64,000 nt of DNA from Vicugna pacos (taxonomy: Eukaryota > Chordata > Mammalia > Artiodactyla > Camelidae): assembly GCF_048564905.1 (NCBI RefSeq), contig NC_133006.1:23218001-23282000 (forward strand), written 5' to 3'. Shown one piece after another: positions 30,545 through 44,500 of this stretch. Within the stretch, counting starts at the first letter, position 1, and each line of letters begins with the position of its first letter. Below the pieces are notes generated by a model, which searched no databases, was not told the DNA's origin, and was given only the letters and a program-made list of their open reading frames with translations. A program made the position numbers and the translations under genes.

Positions 30545-32420
30545 GATCAGTAATGAGATTTTATATATTTCTTCTTGGAAAATGTCTTTTCACATAAAGA
30601 GGTACTGAAAAATATTGGTATCAATCCACCAGCTTTGTAGTATGTTCTGAAATTGGAAAGTATAAGTCTTCTCATTTTGATCTGGTTTAAACAAATTATT
30701 TTGGCTGTTCTGGTTCCACTGCATTTCATATGAATTTTAGGACTGATGATAATTTCTGCAAAAAAAAAAAAACTGCTGGAATTTAGATAGGAATTGTGTT
30801 GAATTTATTGATACTTATTTTGTTGATATCTTGTAGAATTTTTGTTGAATTTTGTTGAATTTTTGAATATTTTGTTGAATTGGTTGACATTTTGTTGAAT
30901 TTATTGATATTGAATTTATTGATAAATTTGAGGTAAAATTGACATTTCAGTGATAGTGAGTCTTTCTACTCATAAACATAGAATATTCTCTTTTTGCTTA
31001 TAACTTCATTGGTCTCAGAAATGTTTTGTAGTTTTCATTGAATAAATCTTGCACTTTCAAATTAAATTTCTTCCTGAGTGATGTTTTTAAGCAATTGTGA
31101 ATTGAATTTTTTAATTTTAATTCCAGACTATCCATGTTGATTTTCCAATTTTCCTTGTTTTTGGTGACCTTAACTGTATTGAATAGTGTAGCTAAGTATT
31201 TTATAAGATGTCCCCCTATCTCTACTGGAATTATTCTAATGATTTCTCATGATCAGACCCATTGTCAAGCTCTCCTATGTTTTCTTTGAGAAGTTTTATG
31301 TTTGTTAGTTTGCTTATATTTAAGTCCATGGTTCATAGACTTAACATTTGAGTTAATTTTCATAAAAGATATAAACTCTATGCTGACATTCAGTATTTTT
31401 CATATGGATATCCAATTTTTCCAGCATCTTTTTACAAAAGACTAACCTTTCTTCATTGGACAGCAATTTCTCCTTTATCAAAGACCAGTGGACCATCTTG
31501 GTGTCGGTGTATTTCTGGGCTCCTTATTTTGTTCCATTACTCTGTATGTTTAATATAAACTCTCTATTTTTTTTTCATGACTACCAAGCTATCCTGATTA
31601 TTGCAGATTTTTACTGAGTCTTGAGGTCAGGTAATGTCAGTCCTACCACACATTTCTTCTTTTTCAGTATTGTACTGGCTATTCTAGGTCCTTTACTTTC
31701 CCATTTAAACTTTAGAATCAGATTATCAACATCTACAAATAGATTGTTGAGATTTTGATTGTGATTGTGTTGAATGTATAGATCAGTTTGGGAAGAAATG
31801 AAATCTTAACATACTGAGTCTTCTAATCCATGAACGTGAAACAGCTCTTCCTTTATTAGATACTATTTGATTGTTTTCATTAGAGTTTTGTTTTCTATGT
31901 ATAGATCCAGTGCATATTTTGTTAGATTTATAACTATTTCATTTTTGATGTCATTGTAAATAGTATTTGGTTTTTAATTTCAAATCCTAATTGCTCATTG
32001 CTGGTATATAAAAAGCAATTAAATTGTGTCTAGTAACTTTATATTCCTAGACCTTGCTATAATCACTTACTGGCTCCAGGAAAATTTTTGTCTGTTCTTT
32101 GAATCTTGTACTTGGAAAATTATGTCATCTGAAAACACAAACAGTTTAATTTCTTCTTCTCAATCTGTATATCTTTTACTTCTTTTCTTCATCTTACTGC
32201 ACCACCTGGGATTTCATTCAGTATAACATTGAATAGCAGTAGAGAGAGGGTACATCCTTCCCTTATTCCTGATCTTATGGGTAGAGTATCTAGATTCTCA
32301 TCATTGTCATGTTAGCTGTGTGTTTTGTTTTTTTTTTTTTAAAGGATCTTCTTTATCAAATTGAAAAAGTTCCCTCTATTTCTAACTTCTTTCAAGGCAG
32401 GAGAATATTATTACCAAATT
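30545..32420 (-). mobile_element. Old L1 fragments (antisense)
   Basis: The text includes TCTGGTTTAAACAAATTATT, GGAATTGTGTTGAATTTATT, TCAAAGACCAGTGGACC and TACCACACATTTCTTC-like segments. This is antisense L1 ORF2/3' sequence of an older subfamily. At least two overlapping stretches (about 30545-31240 and 31260-32420) cover similar parts, so two insertions or a duplication are likely. Confidence 0.6.
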
Positions 32421-34205
32421 ATGGTTAAAGTAGTCACTTGAGCTACAGTAACGAGTTGACTAAATTAATCCGTACAAGGTTAGGTCTAGTGTAGAGTGAA
32501 TGCTTCTGGAGGCTACAATTCTAAAAAAGTTTTTTTAATTGGGAGAAAAATCATGAGAGCAAAGGGAATAGCAGATTCTGGAGAATGGCATCTCTGAGGG
32601 CCTAGGATGATGAAAGAGTGTGAGAAACTGTGAAATTGTTTGTGCAGGTGAATCAGAGACATGGTTCCAGTTGCATATCTGCCTCTTATTTTGTTATATT
32701 TTTGATTTGTCACCATTTGGTCTTTTCAAGAGGACAGCTGACACACTGCCATGTCCCATGAAGTTTGTATCTAATCATCACAATCCAAGACTGAGCCCAA
32801 AGTAATGCCTCTATATACACAGTTACTAATAACCTCCATAGCCAACATTATATCTCCATGCAGAAATAATCTTCTAACATTCTGTCAGATCTCCAGATAC
32901 TTGCTCGTCACTATTTCTGAAGTCCTCTGACCTGTATTATATTCAATTGTTAAGTTCTTTTCAAATCTCCTTTTCTCTAATTGTTCTTGTGCACCATTTT
33001 TGTCGTGATTTTGCCTCGGAAATGTCCCAATATGTTTATGAACCCTAGAAGATTTCAGTTTTTCACAATGAAATACAAAAAAAAAAAAGGTTTCTCATCA
33101 AATTACTTTCTCTGCAATAAAACAATATTTCCCTCTTCCTAACCCCATGGACTAAATAACAAAGGTGAATGATTTTACAGCCCAGATATCTTTGCTAAGT
33201 CATCAGTTGTAGCTGATTTATTGCTGCAATCATTCTTATGTAGGCAATAAAAACTTTGCATTGCTTTTTCTCATTATCTAAAATAGAACGTTTAAAGATC
33301 AACAATATACTGAAAAGGGAGAAAAGAGAGAGAAACAGAGAGGCACCTTATTACATTCAGTAGAGAATTTATGGAGAGCAAATGGAGATGAGAAATCATC
33401 AAACTTCAGTGGAAAAGATGTACGAATTATTCTACATGAATTACTTTGAAAATTTAGGTGACAGTAGAATGGTAAAGACAATAAATATAAGGAAACATGA
33501 AATTCATTCAGTTGTTCATTTGTTCCAAATGCATTTACTAGGTTTTTACCTTCTTTCACATTGTGCAAGTCAGTATAAACTAGCAAAATTAAAACAAGCT
33601 TGCAATCAAGGAAATTGCCGAGTATTACCAGAGACAAACAAACTATTGTTCCTTGATTTAATAAGTAATTGAATTATACTATTGGAAATAGTTTTGAGGA
33701 ACTACTATATACCTGGAGAACTACATGCCATGGTGTTTCCCAATTTGCCCCAGTGACAGGTGTGATGGATCAACCAGAGGTCTGGCACCAACAGGTTGGA
33801 CCATGGAGTCTGTACTTAAGGCAACACAAGAACAAAATCTAAAATGTGAAAATATATATATAATTCAGCAGAAAGTGCCAAAAACTAATACAAGGAAAAT
33901 TACACAGAAAATTGATACATCAGAGTGAGACATATAGTCTTAAATTGGGGAAGCAGAAGCAGTTGTCTTTACCAAGGGAAGTCAGGATTTAAAGCAAAGG
34001 AACTCCAGAAGCGTCTTTATCATTTTTTACTTTTGGGGGGCCTCCATAAAGGTTAGTAGTAGAGAAGCCAACCCCCACTTCTCCATCAGTAGTGGCTAAA
34101 ATCTCTCATCTGAGTAGCTTAGATGAGAGTAGTGGGTTTACTTGGTAGAAATTCCTGATATTTTAATGGAATTTTTATGGTAAGTCTTGGCTGTTACTTT
34201 CTGGC
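32421..34205. other. Intergenic, no gene seen
   Basis: No coding signal is recognised. CATTCAGTTGTTCATTTGTT around 33505 may be a MIR/L2-type remnant, too diverged for a firm call. Confidence 0.4.
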
Positions 34206-34209
34206 TTAG

Positions 34210-34735
34210 ATTTTTCCTATTTAACTTTCTTTTTTATTTTTTTTTTAACTTTCTTTTTTACATTGGCCATGGAGCTAACAATCTGTCCAGTAGTAAGAGA
34301 GTTACTAGCAATTACTAGACTCATAGGCTCAGAGAGGTGTGGAAAACAGCACCTGGGCATCCTAATACCTCTGCAGTTGCAGGTTGTGATGTCCTTCAAG
34401 TCCTTGAAATTCTCCAAATCAGGAGAGAAGTTTTTGGAGGAGCTAGCCTTTCTGATGTCCCTTGTGCATGCAAAACCATTGAAGTCTATTCTTTATCTTG
34501 TCCATGAATCCAAAAGAACATCCTCCAAATAGCACAGTTCTGAATTTCTCATCTGCAAAATTTTCTGTAGACCTATTTTCTCTAGTCTGACAGGAGGAGG
34601 GAGTAAGTTTGAGAACCTGTTGCACTAAGTCATCCAAATTGCCCATCTGAGGGGCAGAACCATGTAGAACATTCTCAGACAAGGAACGAACGGCTCCAAG
34701 GCCAAAGAAGTGCATGATGTTGACATCACTGTGGG
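34210..34735 (-). pseudogene. Possible processed pseudogene, parent unknown
   Basis: On the minus strand an open stretch from 34715 (starting MHFFGLGAVRSLSENVLHGS) runs about 90 codons to a stop at 34443. Non-coding text follows and then an A-rich tract (34217-34260) that looks like a retrocopy tail. The composition is more coding-like than the surroundings. I do not recognise the protein. It could be a chance frame or an old repeat. Confidence 0.3.
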
Positions 34736-35675
34736 GAACTGAGAGCCACGAGAGTCAGTTAGTCTATGAGGGATAGAATGCAAGGAATCAGGAGATATCT
34801 AGTAAATTCAGTTCTTGAAGCCTAGTATTTAGTTTTTGTCCTAAGAGATTAAATTGAATGCAAATGTTCCAACAACACTTGAAAGATAGGTGGTTCCTGT
34901 GTTCTTGCCTAGAGTAACCATTAGAGTTCTAATTTAATTTTACGAGCTCACAGTGTTTAATTCATGGGATATCCTGGAGAAAACATATTCTTGATTGTAA
35001 ATATCTGCAGTAGCTTTTTCCATGGGCAGGATACAAACATTTATAGGGCTGGAGATGTAAATATAGAAATCAGCTACTCTCAACATCCTGGGCATATTTT
35101 CCATAAACCATAGGATTAATAAGGATTTAAAAACAGATTGCAAAAACCTGTAGAGGTAGCATATATACACATTCCTTGCTCTGAATAAGGTAAATACATA
35201 AATCTGGGAAGATGGTGTGAGAATGTTTTGTTTAAATCTCTACTATATGCTATGATCTTGAAAGTAATAATAAAAGCAATAAAAGCAGGCAGAACGGCAG
35301 TCATTCTTCAGAGGATTGTGTGTGTGTGTGTGTTCATATGAGCACGTATCTGGATTAAACACTTGGCTTTATGGCTTTAGGTCTTTATTACCATGATAAG
35401 ACTGGAGAAGAGCAAAGTGCGAGCTAGAGTCCCTTCCCTGCTATCTCATGTCCTTGCGTTACTCTTACATCCCTATTGGTTGCAGTGCATTCAGGAAGAC
35501 TACTGAGCGGTCTGACTGACACTTTTAGGTGTTGTACTTCAGTATTTCAGAGGAAGCTTAAGAGAAGAGACATATCCAGTGTATGCCAAGAAAGTGCTAT
35601 TTTTCTGTTGGTGATTAAGCCAGGTAAGTGTAAAAAGAAATTTTTATCGTTAGGAAGAAGGGCAGTGTTAGAGAT

Positions 35676-35725
<50 letters not shown>

Positions 35726-36456
35726 GGATCTGAGAAAGGTCAGTAGAGACAACAAATAATCTTGAAAAAGGACCCAAATTTAGTGTCTTTGACCTCAGTG
35801 ATTTTTCCATCTTTATTCTAATTTATTCCTTTCCCCAATTAGAAAACCTTAAGGATTCTTCTAGAAAAGCTATAATCCTCTCCAACCTTAGATACTGGGA
35901 TTTTATCTTACTCTCTCTGGTCCTCAGAACTTACCTAGCTCTATCCCTATTGGTTCTGGATCCATTCCATGGTCCCCATATTATCCCTACGTCCCTTAGT
36001 TTTCCTTCCATCACTTTCTGTCCAGCAGGGGCATTTATCTTGTGTCAGGTGAGAACATGAGTCTCTTTTCACCTGCAGCTCCTCCCCTGAGCTCAGTCAC
36101 TCATCCAAAACCCTTACAAGAATTTATTCAGGCAAATTTTCTAAAGGTCTGGAATCTTTCCTATTTCTTCTAGCTTCTCATATTTCATTCAGGAAGGAAG
36201 GCGAGAATGATAGCAGGCCTGTGATCAGGCAGGGGTTCCTTCACTCTCCTGCACTGGTGCTGCCAGGAGAAGTTACCTCACTCAAAGTGCAGGACCCAGG
36301 AGAGAAGCTCCTTCCTTTCCCCCACCAACCCTGTGTTTGCTTTGTTACCATAGGCCAACCCAGACAGCAATCTTCCCCTGTATCCCTAGGGAGAGATGGA
36401 GGTCAGCTGTCCTGAGGAAAACTGATCTGTGTCATGATTTTTCTGATTGTTTGCAG
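34736..36456. other. Upstream region of gene 2
   Basis: This is largely unrecognised sequence. GT runs lie at 35316-35332 and 35679-35723. From about 36050 to 36420 the sequence is less AT-rich and free of obvious repeats, with TTTGCAG at 36450-36456. The gene 2 promoter and a 5' non-coding exon may lie here, but no TATA or initiator element can be fixed by eye. Confidence 0.35.
35679..35723. repeat. (GT)n microsatellite
   Basis: This is a pure GT run of about 22 units in the upstream region of gene 2. Confidence 0.95.
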
Positions 36457-36563
36457 GAAAGAAGTGAAGAAAAACACTTTTAATCTATATAGGAGTCAAC
36501 AGAAAGGTCTCTAGGATTCCTTTTTTCACATCTTACATTATAATAATTAAATTATTCAAGATC

Positions 36564-36636
36564 ATGTCAGCTGCCCTTCTAATCACCGTGCTAACTTTGT
36601 TTTATCATGTCATCTCTGCAAACTCTGGAGAAAATG
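36564..36636 (+). CDS. Leader (signal peptide) exon of gene 2
   Basis: ATG at 36564 has A at -3. The 24 full codons give [19 protein letters not shown] followed by NSGEN: a short polar start, a hydrophobic core and a small residue before a probable cleavage site after VISA. The donor is GTAAGT after AATG, phase 1, the usual phase of BTN and Ig-superfamily leader exons. TTTGCAG at 36450-36456 could be the acceptor of the exon that carries this start, leaving a 5' UTR of about 107 bases. Confidence 0.6.
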
Positions 36637-37308
36637 GTAAGTTTAAAAACAAGTGAAGCGGTAAATCTGAATATTTATAGCACTGGACTTCCTAATGGTG
36701 CCGAGGAAAGCTCTGAACAGTGTTTTAGTGTATCTGAAGAATGTAATTTCCACAGAAAACTGTTATCTGATAAACTCATTCTATCATTTTATCACTCAGT
36801 GGTCACATTAAACCTGTATTTTTTTTGCTTGTTTGTTTTTTGTTTTTCTAGTTTTTATCATTCTATTTATATTTTTGACTTACAATGTTGTATTAGTTTC
36901 TAGTGTACAGCAAAGAATATATATATATTCTTTGTCATATTCTTCTTCATTACAGGTTACTATGAGCCATTGAATATAGTTCCCTGTGTTACACAGTAGG
37001 ATCTTCTTGTTTATTCTGTACCTAGTAGTTTGTATCAGCCAAACCCAAACTCCCAATTTATCCTTCCCTTCCTGGTTCTCCCTACCCCTAGGAATGGTAA
37101 GTTTGTTTTCTGTGTCTGTGAGTCTCTTTCTGATTTGTGAATAAGTTCGTTTGTGTCATTTTTTTTTTTTAGATTCCATATGTAAGTGATATCATATGGT
37201 GTTTATCATTCTCTGCCTGGCTTACTTCACTTAGTATGATAATCTCTAGGTCCACCCATGTTCCTGCAAATGACATTTCATTCCTTTTTGTGGCTGAGTA
37301 GTATTCCA

Positions 37309-37339
<31 letters not shown>

Positions 37340-40300
37340 TGTGTGTATAACTGAGTCACTACCATATATATATATATAATTATATACACACACACACACA
37401 TATCATATATATATATACATACACACCACATTTTCTTTATCCATTCATCTGTTGATGGACATTTAGGTTGCTTCCATGTTTTGGCAATTGTAAAATTTGC
37501 TTCTATGAACATTGAAGTGCGTGTGTCTTCTCTGATTAGTTTTCTATGGATATATGCCCTGGAGTTGGATTGCTAGATCATATGGTAAGTCTATTTTTAG
37601 TTTTTTCAAAGAATCCCAATACTGTTCTCCATAGTGGCTAAACCAGTTTACATTCCTACCAACAGTGTAGGAGGTTCCTTTTTCTTCACACCCTCTCCAG
37701 CATTTATTATTTACACACTTTTTGATGATGGCCATTCTGACTGGTGTAAGGTGATACCTCATTGTAGTTTTGATTTGCTTTTCTCTAATAATCACAATAT
37801 AGAGCATCTTTTCATGTGCCTGGTAGCCATCTATATGTCCTCTTTGGAGAAATGTCTATTTGGATCATCTGCCCATTTTTTATTGGGTTGTTTGGGTTTT
37901 TTATAATTGAGCTACATGAGCTGCTCGTATATTTTGGAAATTAATCCCTTGTCAGTTGCATCATTTATAAATATTTTCTCTGATTCTGTACGTTGACTTT
38001 TCATTTTCTTTATGATTTCCTTTGCTATGAAAAAGCTTTTAAGTTTGATTAGATCCCATTTATTTATTTTTTATTTTATTTCTATTACTCTAAGAGACAG
38101 GCCCCCCAAAATATTGCTGTGATTTATGTTAAAGAGTGTTCCACCTAAGTTTTCCTCTAGGGGTTTTATAGTATCTGGTCTTACATTTAGGTCTTTAATC
38201 CATTTTGTGTTTATTTTTGTTTATGGTGTTAGACAATGTTCTAATTTCATTCTCTTACATGTAGCTGTCCTTCTTGCCCAGCACCACTTATTGAAGAAAC
38301 TATATTTTCTTCATTGTATATTCTTGCTTCCTTTGTCATAGTTAATTGACCAGAAATGTGTGGGTTTATTTCTGGACTTTCTATCCTGTTCCACTGATCT
38401 GTGTCTGTTTTTGTGCCAGTACCATACTGTTTTGATTACTGAAGCTTTGCAATACAGTCTGAAGTCAGGGAGCTCTGTTCTTCTTTCTCAAGATTGTTTT
38501 GGCTATTCAGGGTCTTCTGTGTTTCCATACAAATTTTAGCCTTTTTTGTTTCAGTTATGTGAAAAATGCCATTGGTAATCTGATAGGGATTGCACTGAAT
38601 CTGTGTATCACCTTGGGTAGTATAGCCATTTTAACAATATTGATTATTCCAATCCAGGAACACAATATATCTTTCCATCTGTTTGTGTCATCTTCAATTT
38701 CTTTCGTCAGTGTCATAGTTTTCAGAGTACAGGTACTTTGCCTCCTTGGGGAGGTTTATTCCTAAGTATTTTATTCTTTTTGATGATATGGTAAATGGAA
38801 TTGTTTCCTTAATTTCTTTTTCTGATATTTCATTGTTAGCATGCAACGGATTTTTATGTGTTAATTTTATATCCTGCAACTTTACCAAATTCATTGATGA
38901 GCATCTTTAGGATTTTCTATCTATAGTAGTATGTCATCTGCAAACAGGGACAGTTTTACTACATCTTTTCCAATTTGGATTTCTTTTATTTCTTTTTCTT
39001 CTCTGCTGTAGCTAGGACTTCCAAAACTATGTTGAGTAAAAGTGGTGAGAGAGGGCATCCTTGTCTGGTTCCTAATCTTAGAGGAAATGTTTCAGCTTTT
39101 GATCATTAAATATGATGTTAGCTATGAGCTTATCCCATATGGCCTTTATTATGTTGAGGTATTCTCCCTCTGTGCTCACTTTCTGAAGAGTTTTTATCAT
39201 AAATCAATGCTGAATTTTGTCAAAAGCCTTTTATGCAGCCATTGAGCTGATCATATGGTTTTTATTCTTTAATTTGTTAATGTGGTGTATCCCATTGATT
39301 GATTTGTGGTTATTGAAAAGTCCTTGTATCCCTGGAATAAATCCCACTTGATCATGGTGTATGATTCTTTTACTATATTGTTGGAGTTGACTTGCTAGTA
39401 TTTTGTTGAGGATTTTTCATCTATGTTTGTCAGTGATGTTGGCTTGTAATTTTCTTTTTTCTGATATCTTTGTCTGGTTTTGGTATTGGGGTGATGGTGG
39501 ATAGAATGAGTTTGGAAGTGTTCCTTCCTTTGCAAATTTTTTGGGAAGTTTCAGAAGGATATATGTTAACTCTTCTCTTAGTGTTTGGTAGAAGTAGACT
39601 GTGAAGGTATGTGGTCCTGGACTTTTGTTTGTTGGGAGTTTTTAAATTACTGATTCAATTTCAGTACCAGTAATTGGTCTGTTCATATTTTTTATTTCTT
39701 TCTGGTTCAGACTTGGCAAATTGTACCCATCTAAGAAACTGCCCATTTCTTCTACGTTGTCCATTTTTTGGGCATATGGTTGCTCATAGTAGCCTCACAT
39801 GATCCTTTGTATTTCTGTGATGTCAGTTGTAACCTCTTTTTTCATTTCTGATTTTATTGATTTGGGCCCTCTCCCTCTTTTCTTGATGAGTCTGGCTAAA
39901 GGTTTGTCCGTTTTGTTTATCTTTTCAAAGTACCAGCTTTTAGTTTCATTGATCTTTTCTATTGCTTTTTTAGTCTCAATTTCATTTATTTCTGCTCTGA
40001 TCTTTATAATATCTTTCCTTCTACTAACTTTGGGTTTTGTTTGTTCTTCTTTTTCTAATTGCTTTAGATGTAAGGTTAAGTTGTTTATTTGAGATTTTCC
40101 TAGTTTCCTGAGGCAAGCTCGTATTGCTATAAACTTTGCTCTTAGAACAGCTTTTGCTGCATCCCAGATATTTTGGTTATGTTTTCTTTTTCACTTGTCT
40201 CTAGGTATTTTTTTATTTCCTCTTTGATTTCTTCAGTGATCCATTGGTTGTTTAGTAGTTTTGTTTAGTTATATTGTTTTGCCTCCACATGTCTATGGGT

Positions 40301-41459
40301 TTTGCAGGTTTTTTCTTGTAGTTGATTTTTAATCTTGATATGATTTCAATTTTCTTTAATTTACCAAGTCATGCTTTGTAGCCCAGCACATGATCTATCC
40401 TAGAGAAAGTTCCATGTGAACTTGAGAAGAATGTATTCTCTGCTTTCAGATGGAATACTCTCTAGACATCAATTAAGTCCATCTGGTGTAATGTGTCATT
40501 TAAGGCCAGTGTTTCTTTATTGATTTTCTATCTGGATGATCTGTCCAGTGGTGTAAGCATGGTGTTAAGGTCCCCCACTATTATTGTGTTACTGTTGATT
40601 TCTTCTTTTATGTCTGTTAACAGATGCCTTATATATTTAGGTGTTTTTATATTGGGTGCATATATATTTACAATTGTTATATCTTCTTGGATTGATCCGT
40701 TGAGCATTAAGTAGTTTCTTCTTTGTCTCTTGTAACAGTCTTTATTTTAAAGTCTGTTTTTTTCTGATATAAATATTACTCCTCCAGCTTTCTTTCATTT
40801 TTCATTTGCATAGAATACCTCTTACCATCCCCTCACTTTCAGCCTGTATGTGTCTCTAGCTCTGAAATAGGTCTCTTGTAGACAGCATATATATGGGTCT
40901 TGTTTTTGTATCCATTCAACCAATATGTGTCTTTTGGTTGGGCATTTAATCTATTTACATTTAAGCTAATTATCAATACATATGTTCTTACTGCCATTTT
41001 GTTAATTGTTTTGAATTTGTTTTAGTAGGTCTTTTTGTTCCTTTTCTTCTTTTGTGAGATATATATATATATATATATACACACAATGGAATAGAACTCA
41101 GCCATAAAAAAGAATAAACTAATGTCATTTGCAGCAACATGAATGGGCCTAGTGGTTATCATACTAAGTGAAGTAAAACAGACAAAGACAAATATCATAT
41201 AATATCACTTACATGTGGAATTTTCAAAAAGATACAATTTTATTTACAAACCAGAAATATACTCACAGACACTGAAAACAAACTATGGTTACCAAAGGGG
41301 AAAAGTGGGGGAGGCATAAATTAGAAGTTTGGGATTAACATAAAAAAACTACTATATATAAAATAGATAAATATCAAGACCCTACTGTATAGCACAGGGA
41401 ACTATGTTTAATTTCTTGTAATATACCTTAATAACAAAGAATCTGAAAATAGAAAATAC

Positions 41460-41515
<56 letters not shown>

Positions 41516-44500
41516 ATAACTGAAATACTTTGCTGTACACCAGAAACTAACATTGTAAATCAACTACATTTCAATAAAAATTTTTTAAAATTATGTTTAA
41601 TATTGCTTTTGATTAATTCTTTAGCTCATGGTTTTTTTTAAGAAATGTATTATTTAGTTTCACACATATGGAGATTATCGAAAAAATTTTTTTGTTTTCT
41701 TTTTAATTTTTTTGAGGAGAGGCAATGAGATTATCAAAAAGTTTTAACTGATCCCAAATTATTGTGGTCAGACAACACAGTAATTCAATTATTTAATACC
41801 TATTTGGACTCTGATATGAACAAAGTTTTGGTCTGTCTAAAATTTCAAGTGCACTTTTCATTGTTGATATGGAATTTAGTGCTTTATAGATGCCAAGTAT
41901 TTCAAATTGGTTGATAATGTTAAGGTCTTTTATATCCTTACTGCTCTTCTTTTTACTTTTCCTATCAATTGCAGACAGAAAACATTTAAATATTCAAATA
42001 TAATTAGGGATTTGTCTAATTGTTCTGTTAGTTTGGTCAGTTTCTTCTTCTGGAAGCATTTTGAAACTGTGTTATTAAACACATACATTTAAAATTGTAT
42101 ATCTGCTGTAGGAATTCATCCTTTGCCATTATGAAATGTCCCTCTATTCCACCTTGTCACAAATGTGACAAATAATATTCTGCTCTTTTGAAAGAAGAAT
42201 GTCACACATCCAAAGCCAAAAACAATTTGACAGTGATATTTATTCCTCCAACAAGTTGCACCAGCAAATCACATGTCAACAGTCAACAATGTGTACGTTT
42301 ATTTCAAGAAGGAAGTGAAAAATAATACAATCTATATGTAAATGTCAGTGTCAAGATAGTGATGGATATTTGCCCATATAAGTCACGCAGTCATTCAAGA
42401 TAATAATAGCATATATGCTGGAGATGAGAAGCCAAAATGAAATCTGTGAAATAGTCTATGAGAAACAAGTTGAAAATTAGCCTACTCACCTAACTTGAAC
42501 ATAAATATAAATTTTCTTAGTTATTTTGATGCTTAGATAAACATAATACTTTTCCTTTTGTTTTTCAATGATCAATACAGAGAGAGAAGATGAGTTATCT
42601 TTTCCTTTAGAGTTATTCTAGTGCTTGTCCTATTTGGGGAAAGGGGGTTCAGTGTATTTGTATTCTTTGTCCCCACTGGCACTTACACATGTATTTTTAA
42701 ATTTCATCTTTTCTATCTGTATCTATAAGAAAATGGTAATTTTATATAACCCGGTTGCTAACCAAAGATTATTCTATGTAATTTCTTCTAACCTTTATCT
42801 TTCCACTTTTACCTAGCCCATTGCTCTTTTCCTCTTACTTTTACTCTGCTCACCATCCAAAATTTTTCTCTACACTTGTCTTTTTGCACCCCAGTGATTA
42901 CCAGATTCTCTGAGATGTTGAGATGAGAGATATTGGAGTATAAAGCCTAAAGTTACTTCTATTTGTAGAATCTTTTGAAAGCATTTTAAATTTTGGTTAC
43001 CTTTCTCAGTTTCTGATTTGGCATTTCCTTGGCATGCCTCTTTTAATTTTTCCAAATCTTCTAGGAGCCTAACTGTAGCCAAAGTGGCTAATAAATTCCT
43101 TTTTGGTCTCTATTACTTTAGAGAAATCTTTTAACAGACATTCTCAAGAAGTGTTTATTGTTAATATCTCTAAGATAAAGGTTGTAATATTTTCCTTTGT
43201 CATTCTGTCATTGCTGAATGCTCCCACCTTTAACTTGACAGATAATGTTGCTTTGGGAACCTGGGATACCAAACTGAATAGTTAACTGCTACCCAATTTT
43301 ATTAATGGAATTCAATCTTTCTTGCATAGGTTTGTCAGAAAAATCCTTGGAAGAAAAAGGTGAATTTCATTAACTTTTTTACCTCTACTTATTCACTGCT
43401 ATTTTTTTTTTAACTTTTCAGTTTTCCCCTTGGGCTTTCATCTTCCATTGTATTTCTTTAGGTCCCTAGGCATACAAATATGTTTCTGAAAATTTGTCTC
43501 ACAAACTGACACTTACAAAATTTTTAAATGTACCTTTTTTTGCACACATTGCCTATTTCTGTCTTCACAACTCCTCTGACTGACATTCCCACATGCCTCT
43601 TTCACTTAAAAGGATACTTGTGATTGTATTTGACCCACCCAGATTATCAAAGATAATCTCCCCATCTCATTGTCTTTAATTTTAGTATTTGCAGCGTTTC
43701 TCCTGCTATGTAAGTAAGGTAGCATACTCACAGAACGCGAGGATTTGTATGTGGGCATTTTTGTTTGTTTTGTTTTGTTTTACTGAAGTATAGTCAGTTG
43801 TAATGTGTCAATTTCTGGTGTACAACACAATGACCCAGTCATGCATATACATTTTTTTATATTCTTTTTCATTAAAGGTTATTACAAGTTACTGAATATT
43901 GTCCCCTATGCTATACAGAAGAAAGTTGTTTTTTTAATCTATTTTTATATATAGTTGTATGCAAAAATTTTGGAAGGCAACTATTCTTCCTATCACAATA
44001 TAGATTACTGCATCAATCTCAATAATATATAGAAATGTTTTGTAGTTTTTATTCTTTAGAAATGAATTTTTTAAAATGTTGTATATGCTTAGAATGCCAC
44101 ATAATATGCTTTGAAAAAGAGAAATCTTCAGTATATCTCTATGGATGTTTTTATACAAATTTGAAGAAACAAGAGCACTTTATTCTCCTCTTATAAGCTT
44201 TATGTAAAAGATATTCTTTGATACAGATTTTTATGTACATGGAATTATACACTATATGCTTATTTTATCTTCTGGCTTCTTTCACTTGGTAATTATTGTT
44301 AGATTCATCCATCTTGTAGCATGAGAAAATTGTTTACTCCTTTTTATTACTGAGTAGTATTTTATTGTAGAGATATACCACAACTGATTTATCTATTAAT
44401 CTGTTTATGAACATTTACTTTGTTTTAATTTTTTATGTTAAATAAAACCACTGTGTACTTTCTGGAAAAGTATCTGTATAGACATGATTTCATTTCTCCT

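Noticed and set aside
36607-36903. 98-codon plus-strand frame starting inside the leader exon
   Set aside because: A different frame from the signal peptide. It crosses a good GTAAGT donor and runs into L1 sequence.
37544-37807. Minus-strand frame with [20 protein letters not shown]
   Set aside because: Recognised as the ORF2 C-terminal region of the dead L1 at 36815-41062, already listed there.
42562-42600. Possible class-Y exon in gene 2 before the stalk exon
   Set aside because: The acceptor-like ATACAG is followed by no usable GT or GC donor at the expected length, and flanking similarity is too weak.
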